NCBI RefSeq assembly: GCF_910596095.1
Contig: NC_056543.1
Location: 24,438,542 to 24,502,541, forward strand
Length of the DNA stretch: 64,000 nucleotides
Direction of reading: 5' to 3'
From: Thunnus maccoyii
Lineage: Eukaryota; Chordata; Actinopteri; Scombriformes; Scombridae
In this document: positions 61,276 through 64,000 of the stretch, piece after piece
Position numbering within the stretch: the stretch's first letter is position 1
How the letters are laid out: the number at the start of each line of letters is the position of its first letter
Made by a program: the position numbers and the translations under genes
Notes under the pieces: generated by a model
What the model was told of the DNA's origin: nothing
Databases searched by the model: none
The model's input: the letters and a program-made list of their open reading frames with translations, nothing else

Positions 61276-63910
61276 CTACCTATCTAGCCATCCACCCAAA
61301 CCGCCTCCTCTTAGTAAGCCAAAATCACCTTATAAGAGAAAAGACAGTCACATTATATTGACATCATCTGAAATTTGTCACTTCCCCTGTCACTCAAATG
61401 TAGGTCATTTTGGCGACTGAATTTACAACCTAAATGGCGTGAAACGGCAAGCGAAAACCAAAGTGTTGACATGTGAAATGACTTAAGAAATTGGCATGTT
61501 ATTCATACACCATTTGGTGATAACAGGCTGGTAGGGTCTTAATGACAGACAGAGCTTCGTGTCCTACTGTGATAAAAAGATGTGCACCTCTTGACCACAA
61601 AACCGCCCAGTCACGTCTTCAATCACTTAACTGTCTGAAGTCATAGATGTGCCCTCAAAAGCAAACAAGTGTCATCCATTCAACAGAATCACTGAACCAG
61701 AGTTGGCTGACTCTATACACTCACTAACCAAGTTGTGTAAAGCCCCGCAAATTATGCAAGGGCCCCGCCTCCTCCTTGTGTCAAAGCATTTTTTTAAATC
61801 TTTTTTTTTTGAAGCAGATGAAGCAGAACTATCCTTTTGGTCACGAAAAGAGAAAAAAAACACCATGAGAGTGAATTGCAGGAACAGCAATCAGGTAAAC
61901 TTTGAGTTTGATGTCATCAAATAACAGGAACGTTAATGTTGATGTGCTAGCTTGCAGTGCATCTCTCTTTAGTCTGTCTGTCTCGCTAACCTTGCTTGCC
62001 CGCCACTTCCAGGGCTGTGTTCTATGACGTGTTTGATAAAGGTGAGAGTGAAATACAACTATTTGATGAACACCAATGGGCAGGTAGGAGGGCCCCTTAG
62101 CAGAATTTTGCTTAGGGCCACAGGGAGGTTAGGACCGGTTCTGCACTGAATCACTTTGTGAGTGCAGTGTTATGGGAAGCACCCTCATAACAAAGTGCAG
62201 AAGCTCCTCTGCCACGAGTGCAAAATAAGTCTAAGGAACGTTTGTGACACTGATGTGGAGTTATATATTTAAGTATTTGCTTTAGTCAGTGCTCATCCTG
62301 CAGCTTTTAAAATAAATATAAAGATGAAAATAAATATATGTAAGATAAATAAGAAACCACTTTTCCTCTGTTCTTTTCTTTTCTTCTTACCATTGATAAT
62401 ACAGTGCATACAATAAGTAGATAAGGACAATGACAATGCTTAATTGTCAGCCTGAACATGTAAATCAAAACCAAGTACATAAAAATTTCAGCATCTAGTT
62501 TGTTTTGTTTGTTTACTTAATTCAACCTAATAATTTACTGCACTTGTCAATAAAGCAACAATGTTTTAAATCAAGTTTGATGAATTTTAGTTTTTCTCAA
62601 TAATATCTGACAGACCTTAACAAGTGATTCCCTCCGTCTTTGATCACCCTCCTTAGGTATCAAAGCAGTTAGGAAGATCGTTAGAAAAGTACAACCTGGC
62701 CTATATCACGTATTACAACTCCTTATCCTCAATAACAACCATGTGTGCAGTGCAACAAGTTTCAGCAGTAATGTCTTCATTGTTTTTCTATATACCATGA
62801 GATAGAAGAGAAGAGTGAATAGGACTTGAATTAATTGAAACTGATTTTCCAGTGATGACTAAATGCAGTTACGTGTAGTATAATAGTGCTTGATGGATTG
62901 CATAAACCACAGACATGCTGTTTTATGAAAAGAATATGAATGAATTCATCAGTATTGGCAAATAGTATGAAACTGATTTTTTTTTAATATCTAATACTGA
63001 CTTGTATGCCATGGAGTTGCCATAACTTTGGACTGTGAGATTGGATTAATAGGGAGGAAAACAGTGCAGATGAGATGAAGAGAGAGCAACAAAGTGTTGG
63101 AAGTTGGACCTTGTTATGATTTACACATATTTTAAAAAAATGTTACATATCATCACAATGAAGCCTTTCACCATCGTCAATAATTTTATCACACTTTTCT
63201 CTAACAACCCTTAACTGCTCTTAGTCAAACTGGAACGACAGTGCTGACTTAAAACTCAGCACATTTATTGTAATATGACTTTTAACCAATGGAGGGCAGT
63301 ATGACTATGATGACAGGCATCGTCACAAAAGTGAAGGCCCAAATAAGCTCTGTTCAACACCCCCAAAACACTGATGTGTGGGGATACAGTGCATAATAAA
63401 TACTACATGATGAATTTTGCTTCTTTGTCATTCAGATGTGACACTAAAGTTTTACACCCTGTGATTATAACTGACGAATGAAGAGAGAGGAAATATGTTA
63501 GATTGTTCATTTAAAAAGAAAAAAACATTTTGTGATTGTATGTTGTAGTCTACTCTACTTAGACTCCAAAAATTTAACTGAAGTCTCTCAGCCCAAAAGA
63601 TGTTTTACTTTACTTTGTCCAGCATAGTTATCTGAGAGATACTGGAGTAACAGATTTTCACTATGCTATAAGATAATTTTCTATTCATAATGTTGAATAA
63701 GGTTTAAGAACACAATTTTAAAGATTGAAACATATGTCCATCATGGCTTTCATGTTTTAAAATATATTTTTAAAATGGCTCATGTAGATATTTTGTTCCT
63801 ATTTGCTTAAATGTCTCTTACCTTTTACAAGTATTCTGCCTCTAGAAATAAACATCTACCAATATTTTCTCGCAAATCAATGTTTAATTCTCTCTTTTTT
63901 TTTCATTCAG
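61276..63910. other. Gene-free stretch
   Basis: AT-rich DNA. The piece at 61740-62130 has GGGCCCC/GCTTAGGGCC wording typical of another teleost repeat. No exon, RNA gene or intact element is supported. Confidence 0.5.
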
Positions 63911-63969
63911 CCACGTTTTGTTTCAAGCAGTCTTTGAAGAGCAGCAGTGGAGCCTGGGGATGGTTGGGG
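63911..63969 (+). other. Exon-like island near window end, unassigned
   Basis: A pyrimidine-rich acceptor (CTCTCTTTTTTTTTCATTCAG) is followed 59 nt later by a consensus donor GGGG/GTGAGT. The segment is GC-richer than its surroundings. It may be an untranslated or short exon of a gene that continues beyond 64000; no protein homology was recognised. Confidence 0.3.
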
Positions 63970-64000
63970 GTGAGTAAAGCTTGGACGGCAGACAGCACCT

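Overview
The window is vertebrate nuclear DNA, almost certainly from a ray-finned (teleost, probably percomorph) fish. It has GT-AG introns, low-to-moderate GC, many CA/TG microsatellites, and several dispersed repeat families that I recognise from teleost genomes (nonautonomous DNA transposons with terminal inverted repeats, Tc1-like remnants, hAT-like elements). The species cannot be named from the sequence alone.

Six genes can be supported, all on the + strand and all reconstructed by joining exons by eye. They are CFAP97D2-like (CDS 14417-16071), CDC16/APC6 (16680-25408, 18 coding exons, 619 codons), a small two-exon gene for a putative N-myristoylated protein (26863-27442, not recognised), UPF3A (28237-33859, 10 coding exons), P2RY8 (37482-39077, 2 coding exons) and ASMTL (40907-46629, or ending at 47177 with an alternative last exon). 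The left block matches the human 13q34 order CFAP97D2-CDC16-UPF3A. The right block matches the human Xp/Yp PAR1 neighbours P2RY8-ASMTL. The two human regions are therefore fused into one compact cluster here.

Layout: 1-13.9 kb holds no gene I can support, only a CpG-richer stretch near 0.3-1.1 kb and repeat remnants, including an insertion nested in a dead Tc1 transposase. 14-34 kb is the 13q34-like cluster. 34-37 kb is a gap with a possible P2RY8 5' exon. 37-47.2 kb is the PAR1-like pair. 47.2-64 kb is gene-poor, with microsatellites, two hAT-like elements (one carrying a tRNA-like segment), other dispersed repeats and three exon-like islands that might be untranslated exons of a further gene.

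The genes do not form one pathway: a ciliary/axonemal protein, an APC/C subunit, a nonsense-mediated decay factor, a G-protein-coupled receptor and a nucleotide pyrophosphatase/methyltransferase fusion. The most interesting observation is a tandem duplication of the last ASMTL coding exon. It gives two intact, equal-length, same-phase alternative C-termini for the methyltransferase domain, each with its own stop codon and poly(A) signal. I found no evidence of an unknown multi-gene system.
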